Shown here: one piece after another, positions 40,243 to 49,056 of the stretch | Numbering within the stretch: position 1 is the stretch's first letter | How the letters are laid out: each line of letters begins with the position of its first letter | NCBI RefSeq assembly: GCF_029335315.1 | Contig: NZ_JARJLT010000149.1 | Span: 1-49,487 of the forward strand | Direction of reading: 5' to 3' | Length of the DNA stretch: 49,487 nt | Source: Pseudomonas citronellolis | GTDB lineage: Bacteria; Pseudomonadota; Gammaproteobacteria; Pseudomonadales; Pseudomonadaceae | Notes under the pieces: generated by a model | Told to the model about the DNA's origin: nothing | Database searches by the model: none | The model's input: the letters and a program-made list of their open reading frames with translations, nothing else | Position numbers and translations under genes: made by a program

Positions 40243-41426
40243 CCGCCGCGCTGGGCTGGCTGCTCGCCGTGCCGGCGTTGCTGGCGCTGCTGCCGGCGCT
40301 GCTGTTGCTGGCGCAGGTGCTGCTCGCCTGCCTGCCGCCGCGGCTGCCGCCGGCGCCGCGCGGGGCGCGGCCACGGGTGGCGGTGCTGGTGCCGGCGCAC
40401 AACGAATCCAGCCTGGTGCTCGGCACCCTGGCCAGCGTCCGCCCGCAGCTGCTGCCCGGCGACCGCTTGCTGGTGGTAGCCGACAACTGCTCCGACGACA
40501 CCGCCGAGCAGGCCCGCGCGGCGGGCGCCGAGGTGATCGAGCGCAGCGACGCGCTGCGCCGCGGCAAGGGCTACGCGCTGGACTTCGGGGTGCGCCACCT
40601 GGCCGCCGACCCGCCGCGGGTGCTGATCATCGTCGACGCCGATTGCCGGGTCGCCGAGGGCAGCGTCGGCTGGCTGGCCGGCTGCTGCGTCGAGGCCGGG
40701 CGGCCGGTGCAGGCGCTCGATCTCATGCACGCGCCGGAGGGCGCCGGGCTCAAGGTGCGCGTCGGCGAGTTCGCCTGGCGCGTGAAGAACCTGGTGCGCC
40801 CGCGCGGCTGGGCGCGGCTGGGCCTGCCGTGCCAGCTGATGGGCACCGGCATGGCCTTCGCCTGGGACGATCTCGCCGAGGTGGAGCTGGCCAGCGGGCA
40901 CCTGGTCGAGGACCTGAAGCTGGGCTTCGATTTCTGCCGGCGCGGCAAGCCGCCGCTGTTCTGCCCGCAGGCGCGGGTGGACAGCTTCTTCCCCAGCAGC
41001 GAGGAGGGCCAGAGCAGCCAGCGCACGCGCTGGGAGCATGGCCACCTGGGGGTGATCCTCGGCGACGCGCCCAGGCTGCTCGGCGAGTCGCTGCGCCGCC
41101 GCGACCCGCGCCTGCTGGCCATGACCCTGGACCTGCTGGTGCCGCCGCTGGCCCTGCTGAGCCTGGCGGTGGCCGTGCTGTTCGGCCTCGGCTGGCTGGC
41201 CTTCGCGCTGTTCGGCACGCTGCCGCCGGCGGCGCTGGCGACGGCCGCGCTGGTTGTGCTGGGCGCCGCCGTGGTGCTGGCCTGGGCGCGCTTCGCGCGT
41301 GGGCTGATTCCGTTTTCGGTGCTGCTGTACGCACCGTTCTACGCCCTGAGGAAGATTCCCCTGTACCTCGGCTTCCTGGTCAAGCGCCAGGTCGCCTGGG
41401 TGCGCTCCAAGCGCGAGGAGAACTGA
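40239..41426 (+). CDS. Membrane glycosyltransferase family 2 (cellulose synthase-like fold)
   Basis: A 395-residue enzyme with membrane helices at both ends (about 5-30, then 285-310, 315-340 and 345-370) around a GT-A domain: RVAVLVPAHNESSLVLG, VADNCSDDTAEQA, LIIVDADCRVAEG, LMGTGMAFAWDDL and the QRTRWEHG motif that corresponds to Q/RxxRW of processive GT2 enzymes. Acting on lipid-linked sugar at the inner membrane is likely. It overlaps the previous gene by 4 bases and the next by 1. Confidence 0.9.
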   Translation: MTAALGWLLAVPALLALLPALLLLAQVLLACLPPRLPPAPRGARPRVAVLVPAHNESSLVLGTLASVRPQLLPGDRLLVVADNCSDDTAEQARAAGAEVIERSDALRRGKGYALDFGVRHLAADPPRVLIIVDADCRVAEGSVGWLAGCCVEAGRPVQALDLMHAPEGAGLKVRVGEFAWRVKNLVRPRGWARLGLPCQLMGTGMAFAWDDLAEVELASGHLVEDLKLGFDFCRRGKPPLFCPQARVDSFFPSSEEGQSSQRTRWEHGHLGVILGDAPRLLGESLRRRDPRLLAMTLDLLVPPLALLSLAVAVLFGLGWLAFALFGTLPPAALATAALVVLGAAVVLAWARFARGLIPFSVLLYAPFYALRKIPLYLGFLVKRQVAWVRSKREEN

Positions 41427-42199
41427 TGCCTGACATGGATTGGCGGGAGAGTTGGCGAAGCATCATCGGGCGCTTGCGCCTGGTCGGCCACGGCAGCGAC
41501 GAACAGGCCCTGCTCGACGCCCTGGCCGGCGCCGAGCGGCCCACGGTGCTCGGCTTCGTCAACGCCCACTGCATGAACCTGGTGGCCCGCGACGCCGACT
41601 TCCAGCAGGCGCTGGCGGGGGCCGACATCCTCCTGCGCGACGGCAAGGGCATGGAAGTGCTGCTGCGCCGGCTGGGCCTGGCGCCGGGGCTGAACATGAA
41701 CGGCACCGACTTCATCGTGAAGCTGCTGGCCGCCTTCAAGGGCCGCCCGGTGGCGCTGTGGGGTACCCGCGAGCCCTACCTGGACGAGGCCGCGCGGCTC
41801 AGCGAGGCCTTGTTCGGTGTGCGCGTGGTATCCGTCCAGCACGGCTTCGCCGACGCCGACAGCTACCTCGACCTGGCCCGCCAGGCGCGCCCGGAACTGA
41901 TCGTGCTGGGCATGGGCATGCCCCGCCAGGAACTGCTCGCCGCGCGCCTGGCCAAGGCCGGCGGCCCCTGCGTGATCGTCTGCGGCGGGGCGATCCTCGA
42001 CTTCCTCGGCGGCAAGGTCTCGCGTGCGCCGGCGTGGATGCGCCGGCTGGGGTTCGAATGGTTGTACCGCTTGCTGCTGGAGCCCCGGCGGTTGTTCCGC
42101 CGCTACGTGCTCGGCAACCCGGCGTTCCTGTTGCGCACGCTGTTCTATCGCGGCGCGGTGGCGACCCGTTCGGCGGTCAAGGGTTCGCGACCGCGTTGA
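41426..42199 (+). CDS. WecG/TagA/CpsF family glycosyltransferase (GT26)
   Basis: A 257-residue GT26 enzyme, the family of WecG (ManNAcA transferase) and TagA. Signature parts are VNAHCMNLVARDADF, LRDGKGMEVLLRRLG, NMNGTDFIVKLLAAF, LIVLGMGMPRQELLAARL and the C-terminal GFEWLYRLLLEPRRLFRRYV, which binds the membrane. It often adds the second sugar to the undecaprenyl-linked primer, so it may act directly after the priming enzyme encoded downstream. TGATG links it to the previous gene. Confidence 0.94.
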   Translation: MPDMDWRESWRSIIGRLRLVGHGSDEQALLDALAGAERPTVLGFVNAHCMNLVARDADFQQALAGADILLRDGKGMEVLLRRLGLAPGLNMNGTDFIVKLLAAFKGRPVALWGTREPYLDEAARLSEALFGVRVVSVQHGFADADSYLDLARQARPELIVLGMGMPRQELLAARLAKAGGPCVIVCGGAILDFLGGKVSRAPAWMRRLGFEWLYRLLLEPRRLFRRYVLGNPAFLLRTLFYRGAVATRSAVKGSRPR

Positions 42200-42486
42200 A
42201 TGGCGCGGGCCGGCGGCCCGCGACGATCGGATTGTGCTGCTACAGTGAAAGCAGTAGTCGCCTGGTTGCCGGTATGAGTGGGGGTGGCGTCGTTGGCGGC
42301 GTCTTCCGGCATGTGCTACGGCGGTTGTCGGATCAGGGAGGATCTCAGCAGTGAGTGGCGGCATGCATCTGCGTTCTCGATACGACTCATTCGCGCTTCC
42401 GACCACACGACCCTCGCCGGGCCGTGGCCGGCCGGCCTGCGCTCGTTCGCGCGTCTGTGTGGGGGCGCATCCAACGAGGTCCGAGC
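42200..42486. other. Intergenic region with hairpin before the priming transferase
   Basis: 287 bases without a supported gene. CGCGGGCC/GGCCCGCG around GGC (42204-42222) is a strong hairpin right after the GT26 stop but lacks a T-run, so it may protect the mRNA end or slow transcription. I see no clear promoter. The frame open through 42355-42486 into the transferase does not look coding. Confidence 0.45.
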
Positions 42487-43908
42487 ATGAGTTTCGAGCC
42501 CAGAAGTAGCCGCGCCCTGCTCCAGCGCCGGAGCAGCGTCAGCAACGCCCTGCAGGCGGGGCTCGACGGTCTGGCGGTGATCGGCGTCGCCTGGTACCTG
42601 ACCCTCTACCACATCGGCTACATGACCCCGAGCTACCTGGTCATGCTCCTGCTGCTGATCGGCGCGTTGGCGGTGATCTACGACCACTACGCCATCTACC
42701 GCAGCAACGTGCGTTTCTCGCTCAAGGCCTTCAAGCTGTTCAAGGCCTGGACGGCGACCTTCTGCTTCCTGACGGTGATGGCCTTCCTCACCAAGCAGAG
42801 CGCCGAGTATTCGCGGCTGCTGGTCGCCGAGCTGTTCGTCATCGGCTACCTGGTCCAGCTGTTCCTGCATTTCGTGATGCGCGAAGCGCAAAAGAAGTTC
42901 CTCACCCTGCCGTCGCGCCTGGAGAACGCGCTGATCATCGGCACCGGGGAGCTGGCCAGCTTTCTTCACCACAAGATCAGCAGCAACCCCTGGCTGGGCG
43001 AGACGGTGGTCGGCTGCATCCGCGTCGACGACAAGCACGAGCCGCAGCCCGAGGCCCTGGGCTCGCGGCGCCTGGCGATCCTCGGCGGCATCGGCGACCT
43101 GGAGTCGGTGATTACCGAACACAGCATCCGCACCGTGTATTTCGTGACGCCCATCGACGGCTCGGACGTGGTCAAGGCCTCCTACCTGCAACTGCTGGAC
43201 AAGTACATCTCGGTGAACTGGGTGCCGGATATCTTCTCGCTGCGGCTGATCAACCACAGCGTCAAGGAGATCGCCGGCATCCCCGTGCTGACCCTGGCCG
43301 AGACGCCGCTGATGGGCACCGGGCTGTTCCTCAAGACCCTGGAGGACAAGGTCCTGGCCGCGCTCATCCTGCTGCTGGCGGCGCCGGTGCTGCTGGCCGT
43401 GGCCCTGGCGATCAAGCTCGACAGCCCCGGCCCGGTGTTCTTCCGCCAGGAGCGCAAGGGCTGGAGCGGCGAGGTATTCCGCATCTGGAAATTCCGCAGC
43501 ATGGTCATGCACCAGCCGGAGGACGGCGAGGTGAAGCAGGCGCAGAAGAACGACCCGCGCACCACCCGCGTCGGCGCCTTCATCCGTCGCACCAGCCTCG
43601 ACGAACTGCCGCAGCTGTTCAACGTGCTCAAGGGCGAGATGTCGCTGGTGGGGCCGCGCCCCCACGCGATCCAGCACGACGCGCAGTACTCCAAGGGCAT
43701 CGCCGACTATTTCGCCCGCCACAACATCAAGCCGGGCATCACCGGGCTGGCCCAGGTACGCGGCTTCCGCGGCGAGACGCGAGACATCGAGCAGATGATC
43801 CAGCGGGTCGACTCGGACATCGAGTACATCAACAACTGGTCGATCTGGCTGGACTTCATCATCCTGGTGCGCACGCTGATGGCCTTCACCGGCAAGCAGG
43901 CCTACTAG
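42487..43908 (+). CDS. Undecaprenyl-phosphate hexose-1-phosphate transferase (priming enzyme, WcaJ/WbaP family)
   Basis: A 473-residue polyprenyl glycosylphosphotransferase that starts repeat-unit synthesis. Four N-terminal membrane helices (about 25-125), a cytoplasmic CoA-binding-like domain (LENALIIGTGELASFLHHKI) and, after the fifth helix (near 290-312), the catalytic domain: SPGPVFFRQERKGWSGEVF, IWKFRSMVMH, RTTRVGAFIRRTSLDELPQL and GEMSLVGPRPHA. The DELPQL and GPRP motifs are the catalytic signature. Glucose-1-P transfer is typical for WcaJ-like members, but galactose is possible. ATG 42487 has GAGG upstream. Confidence 0.95.
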   Translation: MSFEPRSSRALLQRRSSVSNALQAGLDGLAVIGVAWYLTLYHIGYMTPSYLVMLLLLIGALAVIYDHYAIYRSNVRFSLKAFKLFKAWTATFCFLTVMAFLTKQSAEYSRLLVAELFVIGYLVQLFLHFVMREAQKKFLTLPSRLENALIIGTGELASFLHHKISSNPWLGETVVGCIRVDDKHEPQPEALGSRRLAILGGIGDLESVITEHSIRTVYFVTPIDGSDVVKASYLQLLDKYISVNWVPDIFSLRLINHSVKEIAGIPVLTLAETPLMGTGLFLKTLEDKVLAALILLLAAPVLLAVALAIKLDSPGPVFFRQERKGWSGEVFRIWKFRSMVMHQPEDGEVKQAQKNDPRTTRVGAFIRRTSLDELPQLFNVLKGEMSLVGPRPHAIQHDAQYSKGIADYFARHNIKPGITGLAQVRGFRGETRDIEQMIQRVDSDIEYINNWSIWLDFIILVRTLMAFTGKQAY

Positions 43909-44196
43909 CTTCCGGAGCACTCCTGCGCCCTGCCAGGGGCGGCCCTCCGAGCCCTTCGCGAACCCCGCGGGCGAGAGCGTCGGGAGGGGAATTTGACGCC
44001 ATAAAATAGAGCCTGCAAGCGGTCGGTGCGGCGCTTGCCAAGTGCCTGGCGAGCATCTTTACTCGTTGCTGATGGCAAATTGTTACCTAATGTGAACTCT
44101 TCATTGGCCGCCTCGGCAACCCACTTCGGCTGATCGAAGCCCCCTCGAACGTTGCCGCTTCTCCGGACGGACGCTGCACAGGAAGTCGACAAGGAC
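43909..44196. other. Intergenic region before the acyltransferase gene
   Basis: 288 bases with no supported gene. A lower-GC stretch at 43990-44100 includes TTTGACGCCATAAAATAG and ATTGTTACCTAATGTGA, which look promoter-like but do not give a well-spaced -35/-10 pair. I assume a promoter for the last two exopolysaccharide genes lies here. Confidence 0.3.
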
Positions 44197-45342
44197 ATGA
44201 ACGAGAACGTGGCGGTATTGGTCCGCAAACTCATACCTCCCTCCCTGCGCCACGAGATACGCAGCGCCATGGGCTGGTCGCGGGACATTCTCAGCCGCGC
44301 CTGTTTCTGGCGCTGGGAGATCGCCCGGTTCCGCCTGCAGAACGACAGCGACTACGAAATCCTCTACGTCGGCCGCAAGGACCGGCGCAACATGGCCAAG
44401 CTGCTGATCGGCGGCAAGTCCCAGGCCAGGGCCGAGGAGGGCGCGGCCGCCGAGGCGTCGCCGCATGTGGTGGTGGTCAGCGAGATGCCCAGCGCCGGCG
44501 CGCTGTCGGTGCCGCACTACCTGAGCGCGGTGGTTCCCCTGGGGCGCCCCCTGGAAGAGATCACCGCCAAGTACGACGGCGAACTGCGCCGCAGCATCCG
44601 CAAGACCCGGCCGCTGTACCGCATGCAGCAGGCGCTGACCGACGAGGAAATCGACCGGGCCAACCGCGAGATGCTGCAGCCCTACGCCCACGCGCGGCAT
44701 GGTGAGTTCACCAAGCAGTTCGGCACCGACGAGCTGTTCCGCATCGCCAAGTCCGTCGGCCGGCTCGACCTGATCCTGCAAGGCGACGAGGTGGTCGCCT
44801 GCCACTTCGGCTGCGTGATCACCCGGGCCGGCAAGCGCTACTGGAGCACCCTGCGCTTCGGCTACCCCGAGGCGGTGTTCTCCGACGCCAAGCGGCTGCG
44901 CGAGGTCAACTCGATCAACACCTACATGGCGCTGGAATGGGCCATCGAGAACGGCTTCGACTATTACGACATCGGCCATTGCCTGGCCCGGCCGGACGAC
45001 GGGCTGCTGAAATGGAAACGCCGCCGTGGCGGCGACATCGATACCCTGGGCAACCAGGCCTACATGTTCGTGCGCCTGCCCAAGACCGGAAGGGCCAAGT
45101 TCCTCTGGGATTCGCCGCTGTTCGCCGTCGAGGGCCGGCAACTGACCCTGCACCTGGGGCTGCCCGACGGGCCGAGCGACGAAGAGATCGTCGAGCGCTA
45201 CCGCGAGATGGTCTTCGGCGGGCTGGCGAAGATCTACCTGTACTGCACGACGAACCCGCGCGAGCGCCTGTTGGAGAGCCTGCGCGAACGCTACGCGCAC
45301 TTCCAGTCGCCGCCGATCATGGAACGAGTTCCCTCCAACTGA
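44197..45342 (+). CDS. FemAB/GNAT-like N-acyltransferase (BioF2/Acetyltransf_6 type)
   Basis: A 381-residue protein. The C-terminal half shows the tandem-GNAT layout of FemAB-like enzymes: LRRSIRKTRPLYRMQQAL, YAHARHGEFTKQFGTDELF, LILQGDEVVACHFGCVI, YWSTLRFGYPEAVFSDAKR and INTYMALEWAIENGFDYYDI with LLKWKRRRGG. These proteins attach acyl or aminoacyl groups to cell-surface sugars, so decoration of the polymer is likely. ATG 44197 is chosen over ATG 44152 because it follows GGAAGTCGACAAGGA. Confidence 0.8.
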   Translation: MNENVAVLVRKLIPPSLRHEIRSAMGWSRDILSRACFWRWEIARFRLQNDSDYEILYVGRKDRRNMAKLLIGGKSQARAEEGAAAEASPHVVVVSEMPSAGALSVPHYLSAVVPLGRPLEEITAKYDGELRRSIRKTRPLYRMQQALTDEEIDRANREMLQPYAHARHGEFTKQFGTDELFRIAKSVGRLDLILQGDEVVACHFGCVITRAGKRYWSTLRFGYPEAVFSDAKRLREVNSINTYMALEWAIENGFDYYDIGHCLARPDDGLLKWKRRRGGDIDTLGNQAYMFVRLPKTGRAKFLWDSPLFAVEGRQLTLHLGLPDGPSDEEIVERYREMVFGGLAKIYLYCTTNPRERLLESLRERYAHFQSPPIMERVPSN

Positions 45343-45409
45343 GCGTTCCGGGCGCGGGCAACTCCCCCGCGCCTGGCCATCGGCCGTAGCGCCGAAGGAC
45401 GGTCCCACC

Positions 45410-46531
45410 ATGCAAAGCGATGCCTCGCAAGCTGGCGACAGCCTGCGTTCCAACGGCAGGAACTGGAGCCTTGCCGCGTACTGGCACATCGCACGGAGGC
45501 GACTGGCACGAAAGCAGGCGGCAAACCTCAAGAGCGTGGCGAGCAAGTCCTGGGACATCGCCCCACGCGAGATCACCCCGGCGCCGCCGGCCTTCTTCCT
45601 GCCCGGCCAGTGGGAGCGGGTGACCGGCTGGGAAGAGAAGATCTTCTTTCCCTACGAGCACCCCCGGCGGACCATGGAAGGCCTGGGCAGCATGGAGCAG
45701 CACCCGACGCGGGCCTACCTGATCAAGGATGTGATGATGATCGACGGGGCCCTGTACAAGGACAACGCCAGTTTCTGGCTGTCCTCCACCCGGGCGCGCT
45801 GGCTGCCGCGGATCAGCGTGGAGCGGGAGGTCGATCGCGGCGCGATCTACTGCTCGCCCTACGGCAACCGCTGGTTCGGCACCTGGCTGGCGGAAGACTG
45901 CCTGACCTATGCGCTGGCCCGCGAGGAAGGCCTGCCGGTGACCATCGCGCCCACGGCCAGGTACCCGCTGTACCCGCAGACGCTGGATTACGAAGCCTGG
46001 CTGGAGATGCAGCCGGCCCGCCTGCACAGCGCGTACTTCCGCGAGCTGGTGCTGTTCGACGATTTCGGCCACAACAGCCACCAGCACCTGCGCTACCGGG
46101 CGATGGGCGAGAAGCTGCTGTCCCGCGTGAGCTACCAGCCCCACCCCGGCGTCTTCATCCTGCGCGGCGAGACCGGCGACCTGCGCCTGCTGAGCAACGA
46201 GCTGGAGATCGCCGAGCACCTGCGCAAGCACCGGGGCTTCCGCATCCTCGACCCGTCGAAGAGTGACGTGCCGAGCATAGTCGCGGCCTGCGCCGGGGCC
46301 CGTGTGGTGGTGGGCGTCGAGGGCAGCCAACTGGTGCATGGCGTCAACGTGCTGCCGCCGGGCGGCGCGGTGCTGACGCTGCAACCGCCGAACCGTTTCG
46401 TGTGCTTCTACAAATACCTGACGGACCGCGACCACCAGCACTTCGGCTTCGTGGTCGGCACGCCCGACGGCAACGGCTTCCGCATCAGCCTGGACGAAGT
46501 CGAGCGCACCCTGGACCTGTTCCCCGCCTGA
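45410..46531 (+). CDS. Glycosyltransferase family 61-like protein (DUF563)
   Basis: A 373-residue protein. The C-terminal part fits GT61: ELVLFDDFGHNSHQHLRYRA, HPGVFILRGETGDLRLLSNE, FRILDPSKSDVPSIVAACAGA and the signature VVGVEGSQLVHGVNVLPPGG, where relatives have GxHGAGLxN. A first part contains GAIYCSPYGNRWFGTWLAEDC. Bacterial members are found in capsule and exopolysaccharide loci; the donor is unknown. It is separated by 67 bases from the acyltransferase and appears to be the last gene of the locus. Confidence 0.78.
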   Translation: MQSDASQAGDSLRSNGRNWSLAAYWHIARRRLARKQAANLKSVASKSWDIAPREITPAPPAFFLPGQWERVTGWEEKIFFPYEHPRRTMEGLGSMEQHPTRAYLIKDVMMIDGALYKDNASFWLSSTRARWLPRISVEREVDRGAIYCSPYGNRWFGTWLAEDCLTYALAREEGLPVTIAPTARYPLYPQTLDYEAWLEMQPARLHSAYFRELVLFDDFGHNSHQHLRYRAMGEKLLSRVSYQPHPGVFILRGETGDLRLLSNELEIAEHLRKHRGFRILDPSKSDVPSIVAACAGARVVVGVEGSQLVHGVNVLPPGGAVLTLQPPNRFVCFYKYLTDRDHQHFGFVVGTPDGNGFRISLDEVERTLDLFPA

Positions 46532-46623
46532 GCCGCTGCCGCAGGCGCTGGCGGCGAACGCCTCCTACGCTGTTGTGGACGCGCTCCGGGGCGGGGCGCA
46601 TTTCAATCAGCCAGGAGATTCCG

Positions 46624-47052
46624 ATGAAAGTCAGTGCACGCAACGTTTTCAAGGGCAAGGTGCGCGAGGTGCGCCCAGGCGCGGTGAACAGCGAGGTGGT
46701 GCTGGAACTTGCCGGCGGCGAGAGCCTGGTGGCGGTGGTCACGGTGGAAAGCGTGAACAGCCTGAAGCTGGCGCCCGGCGCCGAGGCCGTGGCGCTGGTC
46801 AAGGCGCCCTGGGTGATGCTGATGACCGAGGCCAGCGACATTCGCCTGTCGGCGCGCAACTGCCTGGCCGGCAAGGTACTGAGCGTCACCGATGGCGCGG
46901 TGAACGCCGAGGTGGTGGTGGAGTTGGCCGGCGGCAGCAAGGTCTACGCTATCGTCACCCGCGACGCGGTGAGCGAACTCGGCCTGGCGCCGGGCGTGAG
47001 CGCCACCGCGGTGATCAAGGCTTCCCACGTGATCCTCGGCGTGCCCGCCTGA
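46624..47052 (+). CDS. Molbindin, two Mop/TOBE domains
   Basis: A 142-residue cytoplasmic molybdate-binding protein built from two repeats, MKVSARNVFKGKVREVRPGA to VMLMTEA, and IRLSARNCLAGKVLSVTDGA to VILGVPA. Each has the SARNxxxGKV start and the EVVxELAGG and LAPG turns of the Mop domain. Such di-Mop proteins store molybdate or tungstate. ATG 46624 has AGGAG at six bases. It has no link to the exopolysaccharide genes in function. Confidence 0.92.
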   Translation: MKVSARNVFKGKVREVRPGAVNSEVVLELAGGESLVAVVTVESVNSLKLAPGAEAVALVKAPWVMLMTEASDIRLSARNCLAGKVLSVTDGAVNAEVVVELAGGSKVYAIVTRDAVSELGLAPGVSATAVIKASHVILGVPA

Positions 47053-47073
47053 GGCCGCGCTCGTGGCCGCCGG

Positions 47074-47619
47074 TCAGTCGGCGGCGTCGAGCAGGCTGTT
47101 GATCTCGCGGAAGATCGTCTGCCATTCGCTGTCGGACATCTCCATGATGCCGAAGGAGCGCAGCAGGAAGGCGCCCTTGGCGGCGAGGAACGCCAGGCGC
47201 GTGTTGCGGCTCTTGTCGTCGTCGCCTTCAGCTTGCAGCAGCAGCGGCCGGTACCAGTCGCTGGCCTGCTGGCGCAGCCCTTCGTTGCTATGCATCGCGG
47301 CGAGGATGGCCGCGGCGCGCTGGCCCAGGCCCTCGTCGCTGCCGGCCATCAGCGCGACATGGGCGCGCAGGCGTTCCTGCGGGTCCGCTTCGTCTTCGGC
47401 GATAGTGCGCACGGTCGTCTCGAATTCAGCTTTCCATCGGTTGAACATGGCCTCGACAAGGCCGTCCCTGGTGCCGAAGCAGGACTGCACGCCGCCCTTG
47501 CTGATCCCCGCGGCGCGGGCCACCTCACCGATGGTCAGGGCGGCCACGCCCTGCTGCATCACCACGTTTTCCGCAGCGTCCAGGACCATGTCTCTGTCAA
47601 TGACGGGGCGCTTACTCAT
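47074..47619 (-). CDS. TetR-family transcriptional regulator
   Basis: A 181-residue dimeric repressor. Residues 1-50 form the TetR HTH (VLDAAENVVMQQGVAALTIG, then EVARAAGISKGGVQSCFGTR), and the rest is a helical ligand domain. A perfect 14-base palindrome lies 20 bases upstream of the start, so the gene likely represses itself. The neighbours (molbindin, MASE2 protein) do not indicate the ligand. Confidence 0.92.
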   Translation of the reverse strand: MSKRPVIDRDMVLDAAENVVMQQGVAALTIGEVARAAGISKGGVQSCFGTRDGLVEAMFNRWKAEFETTVRTIAEDEADPQERLRAHVALMAGSDEGLGQRAAAILAAMHSNEGLRQQASDWYRPLLLQAEGDDDKSRNTRLAFLAAKGAFLLRSFGIMEMSDSEWQTIFREINSLLDAAD

Positions 47620-47638
47620 CAGGCCTCTTCTGGATTAG

Positions 47639-47652
47639 AATACGATCGTATT
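47639..47652. promoter_or_regulatory. Palindromic operator of the TetR regulator
   Basis: AATACGATCGTATT is a perfect 14-base palindrome 20 bases upstream of the TetR start. On the minus strand it overlaps a TATTCT -10-like box. This is the usual layout of TetR autorepression. Half-sites could also control a plus-strand transcript, but the next plus-strand gene starts 377 bases away. Confidence 0.75.
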
Positions 47653-47709
47653 TGAAACTTGACCAGCCGTGCCGGGCAGCGGACGTGGCGGGTCGCTCCG
47701 TGTCAGGTG

Positions 47710-47826
47710 TCAGGAAAACAGGACCGACGAGCCCCACGCTCGCTGCGGGCGCTGGATTTTCCTGACCACTTCGTCAATGCTCGCCCAGTCCTCGTACAAG
47801 GGCAAATCGCCATCAGCTATGGTCAT
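47710..47826 (-). CDS. Possible 38-aa small protein
   Basis: The frame MTIADGDLPLYEDWASID...SSVLFS reads like a real acidic small protein and uses fair codons, but no clear ribosome site is close to the ATG at 47826 (AAGGA lies about 16 bases upstream). A longer version to 48000 has a poor N-terminus. The rest of 47653-48028 holds nothing I can support. Confidence 0.25.
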   Translation of the reverse strand: MTIADGDLPLYEDWASIDEVVRKIQRPQRAWGSSVLFS

Positions 47827-48028
47827 GTCGATTTTTTGACATTTCCTTATCGGCAGGGGACTGGAGTTCGTGAGCTGGACGGTTCCATGACGCTTTCCTG
47901 CACAGGGCAAGCATAACTCGCCCGCCCGGAAAGGCACGTCAGACAAGGATGTTATTGACCTGAGTCGCAGCAGTCGGCGTCGCGCGGCATGCGCGGGCAC
48001 CGCGTCTTCTCGCCCTGTGGATCGATGT

Positions 48029-49045
48029 ATGGAAATGGAAAGCAGCCTCTCGGCCGGTATCGGCTTCGCCCGTCGGATTCACGCGCCGCGCAGCCTGGGG
48101 TGTGGCCTCAGCTTCATCTTCATCGCGGTACTCATCTACCCCGGCTCGCCTGGCGTGTGGGCCTGGATGCTGGTCAACGGCTTCGTCTGGCCGAGCGTGG
48201 CGCGGGTCATCGCGGTGCGCGCCCGCGAGCCGTATCGCGCCGAGCTGCGCAACCTGCTGCTGGATTCGCTGTTCGCCGGTGGCTGGCTGGCGGTAATGCA
48301 TTTCAGCCTGTTGCCGTCGGCGTTGCTGCTGTCGATGGTGACCATGCACAACGCCGCCGCCAACGGCCCGGCGTTCATGCTCAAGGGCCTGCTGGCCAAC
48401 CTCGCCGGCGTGGCGCTGATGGGCCTGCTGATCGGCTTCAAGGTCGAACTGGACACTCCCTCGCGGGTGATCTGGGCCTGCCTGCCGATGCTCTTCCTCT
48501 ACCCGCTGGCGGTGGGCTGGACCAGCTACAGCCTGGCCCGGCGCCTGCACGCCCAGCGGCGCGCGTTCGCCCTGGTCAACTGCCTGGACGAGCGCCAGCT
48601 GCTGCCCAGCGACGCCTGGTTGCACCAGCTGGCCGAGGAGTTCGGTCGCTGCCGTCGCGGCGGCCCGCGCGCCAGCCTGGCGTTGATCCGCATCGACGAC
48701 CACGCCGCGCTGCGCCGGCGCTACGGCGGCCTGACCGCCGAAGCCCTGAGCCTGCGCCTGGGGCACCTGATCAAGGCCGAAGTGCGCAACACCGACCATG
48801 TCTGCCGGCGCCAGCCCGACGAATTCCTGGTGCTGTTCCGGCATACCCATGGCAGCGGCGTGCGCGCCTGCATCGAGCGCATCGAGCAACTGTTCGGCGA
48901 TCACGACGAGGCGCTGCTCTCGGGCCTGTCGCTGAGCTATGCGGTGGTCGACTACGCCAGCGCCTTCGCCGGCGAGCACGACTGGCTGGAGCAGGCGCGC
49001 CGCGAACTGGACGGCGCCGCGGCGCCGCTAGCCGCCAGCCACTAG
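48029..49045 (+). CDS. MASE2-domain protein with degenerate GGDEF domain
   Basis: A 338-residue membrane protein. Residues 10-170 form a MASE2-like sensor with about five helices (GLSFIFIAVLIYPGSPGVWA start). The C-terminal domain follows the GGDEF fold (SLALIRIDDHAALRRRYGG, HLIKAEVRNTDHVCRRQPDEF), but the active-site motif is RQPDEF in place of GGDEF, so cyclic di-GMP synthesis is unlikely. It may bind nucleotides or act by protein contact. The start is ATG 48029; GTG 48017 and ATG 48035 are alternatives and no ribosome site decides. Confidence 0.82.
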   Translation: MEMESSLSAGIGFARRIHAPRSLGCGLSFIFIAVLIYPGSPGVWAWMLVNGFVWPSVARVIAVRAREPYRAELRNLLLDSLFAGGWLAVMHFSLLPSALLLSMVTMHNAAANGPAFMLKGLLANLAGVALMGLLIGFKVELDTPSRVIWACLPMLFLYPLAVGWTSYSLARRLHAQRRAFALVNCLDERQLLPSDAWLHQLAEEFGRCRRGGPRASLALIRIDDHAALRRRYGGLTAEALSLRLGHLIKAEVRNTDHVCRRQPDEFLVLFRHTHGSGVRACIERIEQLFGDHDEALLSGLSLSYAVVDYASAFAGEHDWLEQARRELDGAAAPLAASH

Positions 49046-49056
49046 CCGCGATCGCC

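Noticed and set aside
47659..47916. 85-codon plus-strand frame after the TetR operator
   Set aside because: No ribosome site, no family-like sequence, and it overlaps the slightly better minus-strand small frame.
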